Positions 33,160 to 41,625 of a DNA stretch of 64,000 bases are shown here, one piece after another. The notes beneath the pieces were generated by a model. That model ran no database searches and was not told the DNA's origin. It worked only from the letters and a program-made list of their open reading frames with translations. This DNA comes from Amycolatopsis thermoflava N1165. Lineage in GTDB: Bacteria; Actinomycetota; Actinomycetes; Mycobacteriales; Pseudonocardiaceae. The DNA is taken from positions 7,413,314-7,477,313 of the forward strand of contig NZ_KI421511.1 in NCBI RefSeq assembly GCF_000473265.1. Reading direction: 5' to 3'. The first letter of the stretch is position 1, and each line of letters opens with the position of its first letter. The position numbers were made by a program, and so were the translations under genes.

Positions 33160-34185
33160 TCAGGCAAGGTCGGCCAGCAGACCCATGTCCGCGATGATCG
33201 CCCGAGCGGCGCGCAGGGTGGGGATCGCCTGGACCGCTCCGCTGCCCTCGCCGAGACGCAGGCCCAGGTCGACGATGGGCGTCAGCCCGAGCGCCTTCAG
33301 CGCGACCGCCTGCGACGGCTCCGTCGACCGGTGCCCGGCCAGCCACCACCGCACCGCCTCCGGCGCGATCTCCGCGGCCACTACGGCCGCGGCGGCGGAG
33401 AACACCCCGTCCAGCAGCACCGGCACCCCGCGGACGGCGCCCTGCACCAGGAAACCGGCCGTCGCGGCGGCGCACGCGCTGCCCAGCGCCGTGAGCAGCT
33501 CGAACGGGTCCGACACCCGCTCCCCGGCCCGCTCCACCGCGGCCCGCACCACCGCGACCTTCCGCGCGCGCCCAGCCTCGTCGACACCCGTCCCGGTGCC
33601 GACGACCTCTTCGGCGGGTACCCCGAGCGCCGCGGCGACCAGGGCCGCCGCCACCGCGGTGTTGCCGATCCCCATGTCACCGGGGATGAGCAGGTCCGCG
33701 CCGTCGTCCACCTCGGCGTCGGCGACCCGGCGGCCGACCTCGAAGGCCCGCGCCGCCTCGCCTGTTTCCAGCGCGTCCTCGGCCTCGATCGACCCGGAAC
33801 CACGCCGGACCTTCCACGCCCGCACTTCCGCGGGCACGTCGGACAGGTCGTCGTCGACGGCGATGTCCAGCACCCGGACCCCCGCGCCGACCTCGCGGGC
33901 CAGCACGTTGACCCCGCTCTTGCCCGCCAGGAACACCCGCACCATCGCCGCGGTCACCTCACGCGGGTACGCCGACAGCCGGCTCACCCCGTGGTCCCCG
34001 GCGAACACGACCACCCGCGGCCGCTCGATCGGCGGCGGCGGGACCTGCCCGGACGCGGCGCACAGCCACGCGGCGAGCTCCTCCAGCCGCCCCAGCGCGC
34101 CGACGGGTTTGACCAGCGCGTCCAGCCGTTCCAGTGCGGCGGCGTGCGCGGCCGCGTCCGGTGCGGGAATGTCGAAGCTGGTCAC
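33160..34185 (-). CDS. cobT: Nicotinate-nucleotide-dimethylbenzimidazole phosphoribosyltransferase CobT (341 aa)
   Basis: Makes alpha-ribazole phosphate from the base produced by BluB. Markers: RLDALVKPVGALGRLEELA, VVVFAGDHGVSRLSAYP, IPGDMGIGNTAVAAAL, GTGTGVDEAGRARKV, and the C-terminal GLRLGEGSGA with the catalytic Glu. Standard length. GTG start overlaps the cobU stop (GTGA), indicating coupled synthesis of the nucleotide-loop enzymes. Confidence 0.95.
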   Translation of the reverse strand: MTSFDIPAPDAAAHAAALERLDALVKPVGALGRLEELAAWLCAASGQVPPPPIERPRVVVFAGDHGVSRLSAYPREVTAAMVRVFLAGKSGVNVLAREVGAGVRVLDIAVDDDLSDVPAEVRAWKVRRGSGSIEAEDALETGEAARAFEVGRRVADAEVDDGADLLIPGDMGIGNTAVAAALVAAALGVPAEEVVGTGTGVDEAGRARKVAVVRAAVERAGERVSDPFELLTALGSACAAATAGFLVQGAVRGVPVLLDGVFSAAAAVVAAEIAPEAVRWWLAGHRSTEPSQAVALKALGLTPIVDLGLRLGEGSGAVQAIPTLRAARAIIADMGLLADLA

Positions 34186-34802
34186 AGCCGAGCCCTTTCG
34201 TCGAGGTGCAGGACGCGCCCCGCCACCACCAGCTGGACGCTGTCCGCCTGGGCCGCGACGCGGTCGTTGAGCGCACCCAGCACATCACGGAACAGCCGTC
34301 CGGAGGCTGTCGCGGGCACCACACCCATGCCGACCTCGTTGGTCACCGCCACGATCGGCACGTGCGCGATCCGCCACGCCTCGAGGAACTCCTCCATCCG
34401 CTCGTCCAGCCGCAGTTCCCAGCCGTTCTTCGCGTCCCACGCGCCGACGTCGCCGAGCACCCGCGTGACCCAGGTGCCGAGACAGTCGATCAGCAGCGGC
34501 CGCGACGCCTTCCGGACCGTCGTGGCGAGGTCGCCGGTTTCGACCGTGCGCCAGTTCGCCGGTCTGCGGGCCTGGTGCAGCGCGATCCGCGCCGCCCATT
34601 CGGGGTCGTCGCCGGCAGGCACCGGGCCGGGCGCGACGTAGACGACTTCGGGATGGCGGGCCATCAGACGCTCGGCGTGGCGCGACTTGCCCGAGCGGAC
34701 CCCGCCCAGGACCAGCACCTTCGCCTCGTCGTCCCCGTACCGGCGGAGCAGCCGGGCGGCGGCCTCCAATGAGGCGGCCAGCCGCTGGGTCAGCTTGGTC
34801 AT
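34182..34802 (-). CDS. cobU: Adenosylcobinamide kinase/guanylyltransferase CobU (206 aa)
   Basis: Activates the corrinoid arm with GTP. The P-loop is VLVLGGVRSGKSRHAERL (about residues 29-46), a little further in than usual because of a roughly 25-residue N-terminal extension. The other signature is PLLIDCLGTWVTRVL, followed by VTNEVGMGVVPATASGRLFRDVLG. ATG 34802 is used; ATG 34811 would add three residues. It is divergent from cbiB with 36 bp between the starts. Confidence 0.94.
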   Translation of the reverse strand: MTKLTQRLAASLEAAARLLRRYGDDEAKVLVLGGVRSGKSRHAERLMARHPEVVYVAPGPVPAGDDPEWAARIALHQARRPANWRTVETGDLATTVRKASRPLLIDCLGTWVTRVLGDVGAWDAKNGWELRLDERMEEFLEAWRIAHVPIVAVTNEVGMGVVPATASGRLFRDVLGALNDRVAAQADSVQLVVAGRVLHLDERARL

Positions 34803-34838
34803 ACCCGGCATTGTCGTGCACGGGCTACCGTCCCGTGT

Positions 34839-35768
34839 GTGGTGTATGCAAGATCGTTGACCGCGGTCGGCCTTGTGGCCGGTTATGCGCTGGACGCGGC
34901 CTTCGGTGATCCGCGCCGCGGGCATCCGGTCGCCCTGTTCGGGCGCGCGGCGAAGGCGCTGGAGCAGCGTGTCTGGGCCGATTCGCGGGCCCGCGGCACC
35001 GCATACGCCGCGACCTGCGTCGGTGCCGCGGCGGGGCTCGGCGTGCTCGCCCAGGCCGCCGCCCGGCGGCCGTTAGCCCGCGTGGCGGTGACGGCGCTCG
35101 CCACGTGGACCGTGCTCGGCGGCCGGGGCCTGGCGGCGGAGGGGGAGGCGATGGCGGTCCGGCTCGAATCGGGCGACGTGCCCGCCGCGCGGCAGCGGCT
35201 GGGGCACCTGTGCGGCCGCGACGCCGCCGAACTGGACGAGAAGGGCCTGGCCAGGGCCGCGACGGAGTCGATCGCCGAGAACACCAGCGACGCCGTCGTC
35301 GCGCCGCTGGTGTGGGGCGCGGTGGCCGGGGTGCCGGGGCTGCTCGGGTACCGGGCGCTCAACACACTCGACGCGATGGTCGGGCACCGCACGCCGCGCT
35401 TCGAGCGGTTCGGCTGGGCCGCCGCGCGCGGTGACGACCTCGCCAACCTGCTGCCCGCCCGCCTGGGCGCGCTCGCCACCGCCGCGTGCGCACGCGTGGT
35501 GGGCGGCCGCCCCGGCCGGTCGCTCGCGGTGTGGCGGCGCGATGCCGCGCGGCACCCGAGCCCGAACGCCGGGCAGATCGAGGCCGCCTTCGCGGGCGCG
35601 CTCGGCGTGCGGCTGGGCGGCGTCAACACCTACGCCGGCCGGGTCGAGGACCGGGGCGCGCTCGGCGACGGCCCGGCGCCGGACGCGGGCGACCTGCGGC
35701 GCGCCGTCCGGTTGTCCCGCGCGGTCGGGCTGGCTGCGCTCGCGCTGGCCGCGGCGGTGGCGCGATGA
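34839..35768 (+). CDS. cbiB: Adenosylcobinamide-phosphate synthase CbiB/CobD (309 aa)
   Basis: Membrane protein that attaches aminopropanol (or its phosphate) to adenosylcobyrate. Markers: ALDAAFGDPRRGHPVALFGR, LARAATESIAENTSDAVVAPL, YRALNTLDAMVGHRTPRFE, and ARHPSPNAGQIEAAFAGALG. Two adjacent GTG codons (34839 and 34842) can start it. The stop overlaps the cobQ start (ATGA), so the two genes are coupled. Confidence 0.95.
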   Translation: MVYARSLTAVGLVAGYALDAAFGDPRRGHPVALFGRAAKALEQRVWADSRARGTAYAATCVGAAAGLGVLAQAAARRPLARVAVTALATWTVLGGRGLAAEGEAMAVRLESGDVPAARQRLGHLCGRDAAELDEKGLARAATESIAENTSDAVVAPLVWGAVAGVPGLLGYRALNTLDAMVGHRTPRFERFGWAAARGDDLANLLPARLGALATAACARVVGGRPGRSLAVWRRDAARHPSPNAGQIEAAFAGALGVRLGGVNTYAGRVEDRGALGDGPAPDAGDLRRAVRLSRAVGLAALALAAAVAR

Positions 35769-37237
35769 GGGGCCTGCTGGTCGCCGGGACCACTTCGGAC
35801 GCCGGGAAGAGCCTCGTCACCGCGGGCATCTGCCGGTGGCTCGCGCGCCGCGGGCTGCGGGTGGCGCCGTTCAAGGCGCAGAACATGTCGAACAACTCGA
35901 TGGTCTGCGCCGACGGCGCGGAGATCGGGCGCGCGCAGTGGCTGCAGGCGGTCGCGGCCGGGGTGGAGCCGGAGGCCGCGATGAACCCGGTGCTGCTGAA
36001 ACCGGGCAGCGATCGGCGCAGCCACGTGATCGCGCTCGGCAAGCCGTTCGGGACGCTGGAAGCGGGCGAGTTCGCCACCGGCCGCCGTGAACTGGCGCGC
36101 ATCGCCTTCGAGGCCTTCGACGAGCTGCGCACGCGGTTCGACGTCGTCGTGTGCGAGGGCGCGGGCAGCCCCGCCGAGATCAACCTGCGGCAGGGCGACT
36201 ACGTGAACATGGGGCTGGCGCGGCGGTTCGGGCTGCCGGTCGTGGTGGTCGGCGACATCGACCGCGGCGGCGTGCTGGCCGCGATGTACGGCACGGTCGC
36301 GTTGCTGGAGCCCGCGGACCAGGCGCTGCTCGCCGGCTGGGTGGTGAACAAGTTCCGCGGTGACGAGGCGTTGCTCCGGCCCGGCCTGGACCGGATCGCG
36401 GAGCTGACGCACCGGCCGGTGCTGGGGGTGCTGCCCTGGCTGGACGGGGTGTGGATCGACTCGGAGGACGCGCTCGCCGCGGCGGGCTGGCGGCACGAGC
36501 AGCAGGCCACCGGTGGTCTGCGGGTTGCCGTGGTGCGGTTCCCGCGCGCGTCGAACGCGACCGACGTGGACGCGCTCGCCGCCGAGCCGGGCGTGACGGT
36601 CACGCTGACCGTGGACCCGGACACCGTGCGGGCCGCGGACCTGGTGGTGCTGCCCGGAACGCGTGCCACAGTGGGCGATTTGCGGTGGTTGCGGGAGCGT
36701 GGCTTGGAGCCGGCGCTGGCCGCGCGGGCCGCCGCGGGGCGCCCGGTGCTCGGCATCTGCGGCGGTTACCAGATGCTGGCGGAGACCATTGTGGACGATG
36801 TCGAGTCGGGCGCGGGCACGGTGCCGGGGCTCGGCCTGCTGCCGACGCGGGTGTCGTTCAGCGCGGACAAGGTGCTCGGCAGGCCGGTCGCGCGGTGGCG
36901 CGGGCACGAGGTCGCGGCCTACGAGATCCACCACGGCAGCTCGACGCCGACTGGTGCGGCCGAGCCGTTCCTGGACGGCTGGCGCCGCGGCGCGGTATGG
37001 GGCACGACCTGGCACGGCACCCTGGACAACGACGGTTTCCGCCGGGCGTGGCTCGCCGAGGCGGCGGCGCAGGCCGGGGTGAGTTGGTCGCCGGCCGGGG
37101 ACGCGCCCGGGTTCGCCACCCTGCGCGAGTCGATGCTGGACCGGCTCGCGGACGCCGTCGAGGAGCGCCTGGACACGGATGCCTTGCTGCGGTTGATCGA
37201 GCGTGGGGCGCCGGAGGGGCTGCCCGGCGTGCGCTGA
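35765..37237 (+). CDS. cobQ: Adenosylcobyric acid synthase CobQ (490 aa)
   Basis: Amidates the four remaining side chains (b, d, e, g). N-terminal P-loop domain: LLVAGTTSDAGKSLVTAGI, PFKAQNMSNNSMVCADGAEI and VVCEGAGSPAEINLRQGDYV. C-terminal glutaminase: nucleophile in VLGICGGYQMLAETI and His in AAYEIHHGSSTP. Full length. It is coupled to cbiB upstream and followed by a small Cys-rich reading frame. Confidence 0.96.
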   Translation: MRGLLVAGTTSDAGKSLVTAGICRWLARRGLRVAPFKAQNMSNNSMVCADGAEIGRAQWLQAVAAGVEPEAAMNPVLLKPGSDRRSHVIALGKPFGTLEAGEFATGRRELARIAFEAFDELRTRFDVVVCEGAGSPAEINLRQGDYVNMGLARRFGLPVVVVGDIDRGGVLAAMYGTVALLEPADQALLAGWVVNKFRGDEALLRPGLDRIAELTHRPVLGVLPWLDGVWIDSEDALAAAGWRHEQQATGGLRVAVVRFPRASNATDVDALAAEPGVTVTLTVDPDTVRAADLVVLPGTRATVGDLRWLRERGLEPALAARAAAGRPVLGICGGYQMLAETIVDDVESGAGTVPGLGLLPTRVSFSADKVLGRPVARWRGHEVAAYEIHHGSSTPTGAAEPFLDGWRRGAVWGTTWHGTLDNDGFRRAWLAEAAAQAGVSWSPAGDAPGFATLRESMLDRLADAVEERLDTDALLRLIERGAPEGLPGVR

Positions 37238-37239
37238 GC

Positions 37240-37485
37240 GTGGTGCTCGCCTGTGGTCGCTGCCGCTGGGATGGGCCGGGGATGTGGTGGTGCGGTTGCG
37301 GCTGTCCGGGGCGCGGCGTGCTGGGTGGGGTGAGTGGCGCTCGCCTGCGGGGCCGGCGCCGGTGCGCTTCGTGTGAGCGTGGCTTGCCCGCGGTGCTGGC
37401 ACCGGGGTTCGGCTGGGCGGATGTGGTCGAGCGACGGCTGCGGCGGTTCGGGCGCGGCCTGCCGGGTGATGCCAGTGCGGGCTGA
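37240..37485 (+). CDS. Small Cys-rich protein, possible zinc ribbon (81 aa)
   Basis: The reading frame starts at GTG 37240 (or 37243), two bases after the cobQ stop. It holds ACGRC, WWCGCGC and RRCASC, that is, two or three CxxC-type pairs within 50 residues, and ends with a basic region (VVERRLRRFGRG). This looks like a metal-binding mini-protein. I do not recognise the family. Codon use is more T-rich than in cobQ. It could be a chance frame in a GC-rich spacer. Confidence 0.4.
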   Translation: MVLACGRCRWDGPGMWWCGCGCPGRGVLGGVSGARLRGRRRCASCERGLPAVLAPGFGWADVVERRLRRFGRGLPGDASAG

Positions 37486-37506
37486 ACGCGGCCAGCGCGT
37501 TTCAGC

Positions 37507-38292
37507 TCAGACGAGCGTCACCCGCACGCCCTCGAGTTCGAAGGCCGACACCAGACTCGGCTCGGCGGCCGAATCGGTGATCAGCAGGTCGATGTCGAGC
37601 GTCGGGCAGATGCGGGCGAACGCGTAGGCGCCCAGTTTCGAGCTGTCGGTCACCACCACGACCTTCTTCGCGCGGTGCGCCAGCAGCTTGTTGATCGCCG
37701 CCTCGGATTCGTGGTGCGCGTAGGCGCCCCGCAGCGGGTCGACGGCGTCCACCCCGATGAACGCGAGGTCCAGGCTGACCTCCTCCAGCACCATCCCCGC
37801 CAGGTGCCCGGTCAGCTCGAACGACTGCGGCCGCGCCACCCCGCCGGTGCTGACCAGCCGGATGCTCTGCCGCACGGTCAGCTCGTGCGCGATGTTCACC
37901 GCGTTCGTCACCACCGTCAGCACCGGCGAACTGCCGCGGTCGTTGAAATCCGGGCGGCTGGCGATCGCCCTGCTGACCTCGGTCGTGGTGGTGCCGCCGT
38001 TGAACCCGATCACCATTCCCCGATTCACCAGCCGGGCCGCGGCCTCGGCGATGCGGCGCTTTTCCACCGAGTGCCGGTCGGCGTGGTTGCGCCCGGGGAG
38101 GTTGTAGGCGACGTTGCCGGGCACGGCGCCGCCCCGGGCTCTGGTGAGCAATTGGCGGCCTGCCAAATGATCGAGATCGCGCCGGATCGTGGCGGGGGAA
38201 ACGTTCAGTTTCGCCGCCGCTTGGTCTACCTCGATCCGCCCCTGCTGCCCGATCATTTCGAGCAGCGTGTTCAGCCGCTCATGCCTGTCCAC
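37507..38292 (-). CDS. DeoR-family transcriptional regulator (261 aa)
   Basis: N-terminal HTH (RIEVDQAAAKLNVSPATIRRDLDHL, followed by the wing LLTRARGGAV) and the C-terminal sugar-phosphate-sensing domain with GFNGGTTTTEVSRAI, DLAFIGVDAVDP and HHESEAAINKLL. Start GTG 38292 matches the family N-terminus (VDRHERLNTLLEM). No sugar-metabolism gene is adjacent; its neighbours are a peroxidase and cobQ, so its target is unknown. Confidence 0.92.
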   Translation of the reverse strand: MDRHERLNTLLEMIGQQGRIEVDQAAAKLNVSPATIRRDLDHLAGRQLLTRARGGAVPGNVAYNLPGRNHADRHSVEKRRIAEAAARLVNRGMVIGFNGGTTTTEVSRAIASRPDFNDRGSSPVLTVVTNAVNIAHELTVRQSIRLVSTGGVARPQSFELTGHLAGMVLEEVSLDLAFIGVDAVDPLRGAYAHHESEAAINKLLAHRAKKVVVVTDSSKLGAYAFARICPTLDIDLLITDSAAEPSLVSAFELEGVRVTLV

Positions 38293-38382
38293 GCATAAGT
38301 AATACCGCCTCGCGCGCGCCTTGGAAACCCGATCACCGCAACAGCCGCCGCGAGGAAATCCGGCGGGCTGTCGGAATTTCAC

Positions 38383-39777
38383 TCACAGACTCCGCAGGAA
38401 GGCAAGTGACGGCATGAAGAAATACTCGCCGCCCTTCATCGTGACCGCCTGCGGAATGGGATCGGTCGCCTCGACCACGTTGTTGTGGCCCCATTCCGGG
38501 GCGTATTTCTGCGGTGCCCGCGCGCCCTGCCCGATGACCGGGTCGAGACCCGGCCGCGAACCGTCCGGCGGGAACGGGAACGCGGGGTTGTCCGCCCAGA
38601 TCTGCTGCGTGAACTCGAACTGGTTGCCCAGGTTCGAGTTGAAGGCCATGAACAGCAGGCCGACGTCCTTCGCAGGGCGCAGCCGCGGCGGCAGGTCCGC
38701 GTTCGGGTCGTCGTGGCGGCGGCCGTAGGTCTGGCCGCGCCGGGCCATCAGGTGCTTGCGCTCCTCCTCCGGCGCCTCCGCGCCACCCGAACCACGCGGG
38801 TTGGTCTTGCGGATGTGCGCGTGGAACGGGCACTTCTGGCCCAGTTTGTCGCTGTCGTAGCTGAAGTCGTTGCCGACCGGGTGGTGCGAGCCGGGCGCGC
38901 TCTGCACGGTCAGCGGGGTGCCGTCCTCGAACCGGCCGACCAGCATCGCGCCTGCCCGCTCCCGGTCCTCGCCGCGCAGCCCGAGGTCGTGCGCGAGATC
39001 GTGCTCGGCCTCCTTGAACAGCCGGACGTTCTGCTCCAGCTTGCGGAACACGAAGTAGCTTCCGAAGTGGACGGTCGGGTCCGGCGCGGCCGGGTCGGGC
39101 ACGAGGACCTGCTCCAGCGGCGCCGAGGGGTCCCAGTCGTTGACGCCGTCGGTGGTGTCCCGCTCGGCGTCGACGTCCTCGGTGAGGAACAGCGGCTGGC
39201 TGCGCCCGTCGACGTAGCCGAAGTGCTCGATGCCGTCACCGTTCGCGTTGGCGAGCCCGAGCCCGGACTCCTCGCCCAGCACGGTCACCGACGCCGGGCG
39301 CAGCGCCTCGACCTGGCGGCGCAGGGTGCGGACCGGTCCGGCGGTCGCGTCGCCGAGGAGGAGCACGGCGTCGATCGTCTGCTGGTAGTGGCCCTCCCAC
39401 TCGGCGACGGCCGGGTCGGCGAGCTTCTCGACCGCCGCCTTCGCGCCCGCGGTGAACGACGGGTCGGCCGGCGCGGTGACGCCGAGCGTGGCGTAGCCGT
39501 GCGCGGTCAGGCCGACGCCCAGGTAGGGCGTGCCGCCTGTCTTCGTGAGCTTGTGCGCCTCGACCTCCTGCAGGTGGATCCGTGCGGACTTCATCAGCCC
39601 GCTCAGCCCCTTCAGGAAGGCGCGGGCTTCGGCGGGGTCGCCGAAGCCGAGGAACAACACGGTGAGGCGGTCCCGGACGTGCGCCTTCAGGATGTTCGGC
39701 TGCAGCTCGTCCAGCATGGCGGCCGCTTCACCGGTGGCGGACTTCCAGGACAGCGTGGTGGACAGGTCGACAGGCAT
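38383..39777 (-). CDS. DyP-type heme peroxidase (464 aa)
   Basis: A dye-decolorising peroxidase. The GxxDG motif is FGYVDGRSQP near residue 190. The proximal heme His region is CPFHAHIRKTNPRG, and the segment LLFMAFNSNLGNQFEFTQQIWAD with the following WGHNNVVEATDPIP closes the C-terminal ferredoxin-like half. The length is that of the larger bacterial/fungal-like subgroup. No Tat signal is seen, so it is probably cytoplasmic. ATG 39777 is preceded by GAGGGGG. No encapsulin gene is adjacent. Confidence 0.92.
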   Translation of the reverse strand: MPVDLSTTLSWKSATGEAAAMLDELQPNILKAHVRDRLTVLFLGFGDPAEARAFLKGLSGLMKSARIHLQEVEAHKLTKTGGTPYLGVGLTAHGYATLGVTAPADPSFTAGAKAAVEKLADPAVAEWEGHYQQTIDAVLLLGDATAGPVRTLRRQVEALRPASVTVLGEESGLGLANANGDGIEHFGYVDGRSQPLFLTEDVDAERDTTDGVNDWDPSAPLEQVLVPDPAAPDPTVHFGSYFVFRKLEQNVRLFKEAEHDLAHDLGLRGEDRERAGAMLVGRFEDGTPLTVQSAPGSHHPVGNDFSYDSDKLGQKCPFHAHIRKTNPRGSGGAEAPEEERKHLMARRGQTYGRRHDDPNADLPPRLRPAKDVGLLFMAFNSNLGNQFEFTQQIWADNPAFPFPPDGSRPGLDPVIGQGARAPQKYAPEWGHNNVVEATDPIPQAVTMKGGEYFFMPSLAFLRSL

Positions 39778-39885
39778 GTACGCCCCCTCTTGGCTTCTCC
39801 CCAGTTACGGTGGCGGCGCCGCGAGGCCCCTGTCGTGCGGCGCCGTCACCTGCTCCTAAGTCGCGCTGAGTGGCGGCCAAGTACG

Positions 39886-39909
39886 GATCGGGCGGGTTTT
39901 CACCCGATC
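39886..39909. terminator. Small hairpin at the end of the decayed tetR gene
   Basis: GATCGGG pairs with CCCGATC around a 10-base loop containing TTTT. It lies just past the ancestral tetR stop and upstream of the peroxidase gene on the same strand. A modest stem; the terminator role is uncertain. Confidence 0.3.
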
Positions 39910-39912
39910 GGC

Positions 39913-40661
39913 TCAGGGGTCGAACGGGTCGGCGTCACTCTCCAGGCGTGCGCGCAGCCGGTCCAGCTCGGCGCGCGTCCACGTGTCCGGGCCGGGTTCG
40001 AGGTAGGTCTGCGTGATCGCGACCAGGCCGAGCGCGGGCCCCGGCGATCGTGGCCGCGGTGCGCTGCTCCGCCAGTTCCGGCGTGGTGGTCGCCTTCGTG
40101 ATCAGGCCACGCACCAGCGCGTTGCCGAGGTGGGCGATGGTCTCGAACGACACGCCTGCCGGCCGCAGCCCGAGCAGGTCCGCCACCCCGCGGTGGCTGC
40201 GCGATCCGGGCGGTGAACGTGCGCTCCGAGTCGGCCAGCGCCGCGACGACCTGGTCGCGGAGGTCCCCGTCGGGAAGGCCGGCTGCGGTCGCGGTCAGGG
40301 CCGGGTAGGTCTGCCACACCGGCGAGCCGAGCAGGTGCCGGAAGTCCTGGAGTGCGCTCTCGCGGACCAGCTCCGCGGCGGCGGCGCGGCGGCCGTCCGG
40401 GATGGTGAGCGTGTCCAGCCGCGCGAGGAGGATCCGCCGGACCAGGGCGCCTGCCGCCTCCCCGCCCGTCGCGCCGAGCGGGGCCTGGCCGCGGGCGAGT
40501 TCGAGGAGGAGGTCGCCGAGGAAGGCCTCCTTGTTCGGCCACTTCCGGTACACCGCGCTGCGCGCGACGCCGGCCTGGCGGATCAGCCCCTCGAACGGGA
40601 GGTGGTCCAGGTCGACCGTGAGCCCGGTGCGGGCCACGACCTCGGCCGCGGTGGCCAGCAT
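39913..40661 (-). pseudogene. TetR-family regulator broken by two apparent frameshifts
   Basis: Three consecutive frames give one TetR protein. Frame 1 has the HTH (GLIRQAGVARSAVYRKWPNKEAFLGD) to about FTARI. A second frame continues VADLLGLRPAGVSFETIAHLGNALVRGLI to about residue 210. A third gives VAITQTYLEPGPDTWTRAEL and ends ADPFDP at 39913. The switches fall near 40195 (a G-run, CGCGGGGTGG) and near 40040 (GGGGCCC). Recognisable TetR-like sequence also continues upstream of the only ATG (GSDQETQRRM) without a start codon. This is either a decayed gene or an assembly/sequencing error at homopolymers. Confidence 0.7.
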
Positions 40662-40717
40662 GCGTCGCTGCGTCTCCTGGTCGGAACCGGGCAGCCGCGA
40701 CGCTGTGGGCCGGGCTG

Positions 40718-41094
40718 GTGCTGCAACTGGGCACGATCGCGGCGGCGGTCGCCTCGGCGGATTCGCTGGCGGCGCACCTGCGCGGGGTGTATGCGGCCTA
40801 CCGGCCGGACGGGGCAGGCCAAGCTGCGACGCCGGTCACCGCATACCTGGTGACGGTGGGGGTGCTGGGCGCGCTCGGCTGGCTCGGGACGGAGTGGGCG
40901 CACCGCCGCGGCCGCCGCTGGACGTGGCCGCTGGCCGTGACGCTGCTGGTGCTCGGCACGGCGCTGACGGTCACGAACCTGACGATCAGTACGGCGCACA
41001 GTTGGTGCCGACGTGGCTCGGCGTGGTGGGACTGGCGCCGTCGATCGCGGGGCTGGTGGCGGTGATACTGCTCCGCCGTGAGCGCGACGCCTAG
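40718..41094 (+). pseudogene. Small integral membrane protein broken by a frameshift
   Basis: From GTG 40718 the frame reads LQLGTIAAAVASADSLAAHL, then two clear hydrophobic helices (VTAYLVTVGVLGALGWLGTEW and WPLAVTLLVLGTALTVTNLTI). The fourth-helix continuation lies in the next frame: QYGAQLVPTWLGVVGLAPSI, then AGLVAVILLRRERDA and a stop at 41092. The shift is near 40988. The N-terminus lacks an ATG and reads back into the decayed tetR, with which it was probably a divergent pair. The stop codon lies inside the first unit of the tandem repeat. Confidence 0.6.
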
Positions 41095-41530
41095 CTGCGA
41101 GGCGGAACGGGCGGAGGTAGCGGCACGCCGGGCTCGGGGGCTGCACGCGAAACTCGCGTGCGCGAGCAGAGGGTTCGCCTGGGGGCCTCGCGCCATTGCG
41201 GCGGTGGCGCTGGTCCATCGCGCGCGACGCCTAGCTCGGTGGCGGAACGTAGCGGCGCGCGTGGCGCGGCGGGCCTCGGGGCGCTCCGGCACTCGGGGTG
41301 CTGCAATTGAAACTCGCGAGCGAAAGCAGAGGTCCAGTCTGAGGGCCTCCCGCCATTGCGGCGGTGGTGCTGCCCCACCGCGCGCGACGGGACGGGCGGG
41401 AATAGCGGCGCGCGTGGCGCGGCGCCCCTCGCGGCGCGCCTCGCGGAACCTGCGCGGCCTACGGGACCGGCGTACTGAGCCCTCTGCTCGTGCGCGAGCA
41501 GAGGGTTCGCCTGCGTCACCTGGAATCCGC
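41082..41530. repeat. Degenerate tandem repeat, about three units of 140-160 bp
   Basis: GCGCGACGCCTAGCT starts unit 1 at 41082 and unit 2 at 41222; a degraded start (GCGCGACGG) begins unit 3 at 41382. Each unit then has GGCGGAACG/GTAGCGGC, a GAAACTCGCG segment, GCAGAGG, and GCCATTGCGGCGGTGG (41192 and 41352). GCGAGCAGAGGGTTCGCCTG occurs at 41162 and again at 41493. No convincing protein is encoded on either strand. Confidence 0.65.
41480..41505. other. Perfect hairpin within the tandem repeat
   Basis: CCCTCTGCTCG pairs perfectly with CGAGCAGAGGG around a four-base TGCG loop. The 3' arm is the same CGAGCAGAGGG that occurs unpaired in unit 1 (41163), so the hairpin seems to have arisen by inversion of part of the repeat unit. 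Confidence 0.6.
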
Positions 41531-41577
41531 GCCGCTTCGGTGTGGCGCGAAGGGCGGTGGCGCGAAGAGCTGGGCTC

Positions 41578-41619
41578 GGGGCGGGCCGTCGTGGCTTCGT
41601 TGCCGCGGCGGCCCGCCCC
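41578..41619. terminator. Strong terminator-type stem at the end of gltBD
   Basis: GGGGCGGGCCG and CGGCCCGCCCC form a perfect 11-bp stem with a 20-base loop, seven bases beyond the gltD stop (41626). No U-run follows, as is common in actinomycetes. It probably ends the gltBD transcript. Confidence 0.65.
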
Positions 41620-41625
41620 GGGGCT

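Noticed and set aside
30213..37237. A gene cluster for a specialised metabolite
   Set aside because: The genes are cobalamin genes with a LysR/MFS pair; no synthase or tailoring set is present.
41082..41530. CRISPR array in the repeated region
   Set aside because: Units are 140-160 bp, diverged, and without short identical repeats or unique spacers; no cas gene is present.
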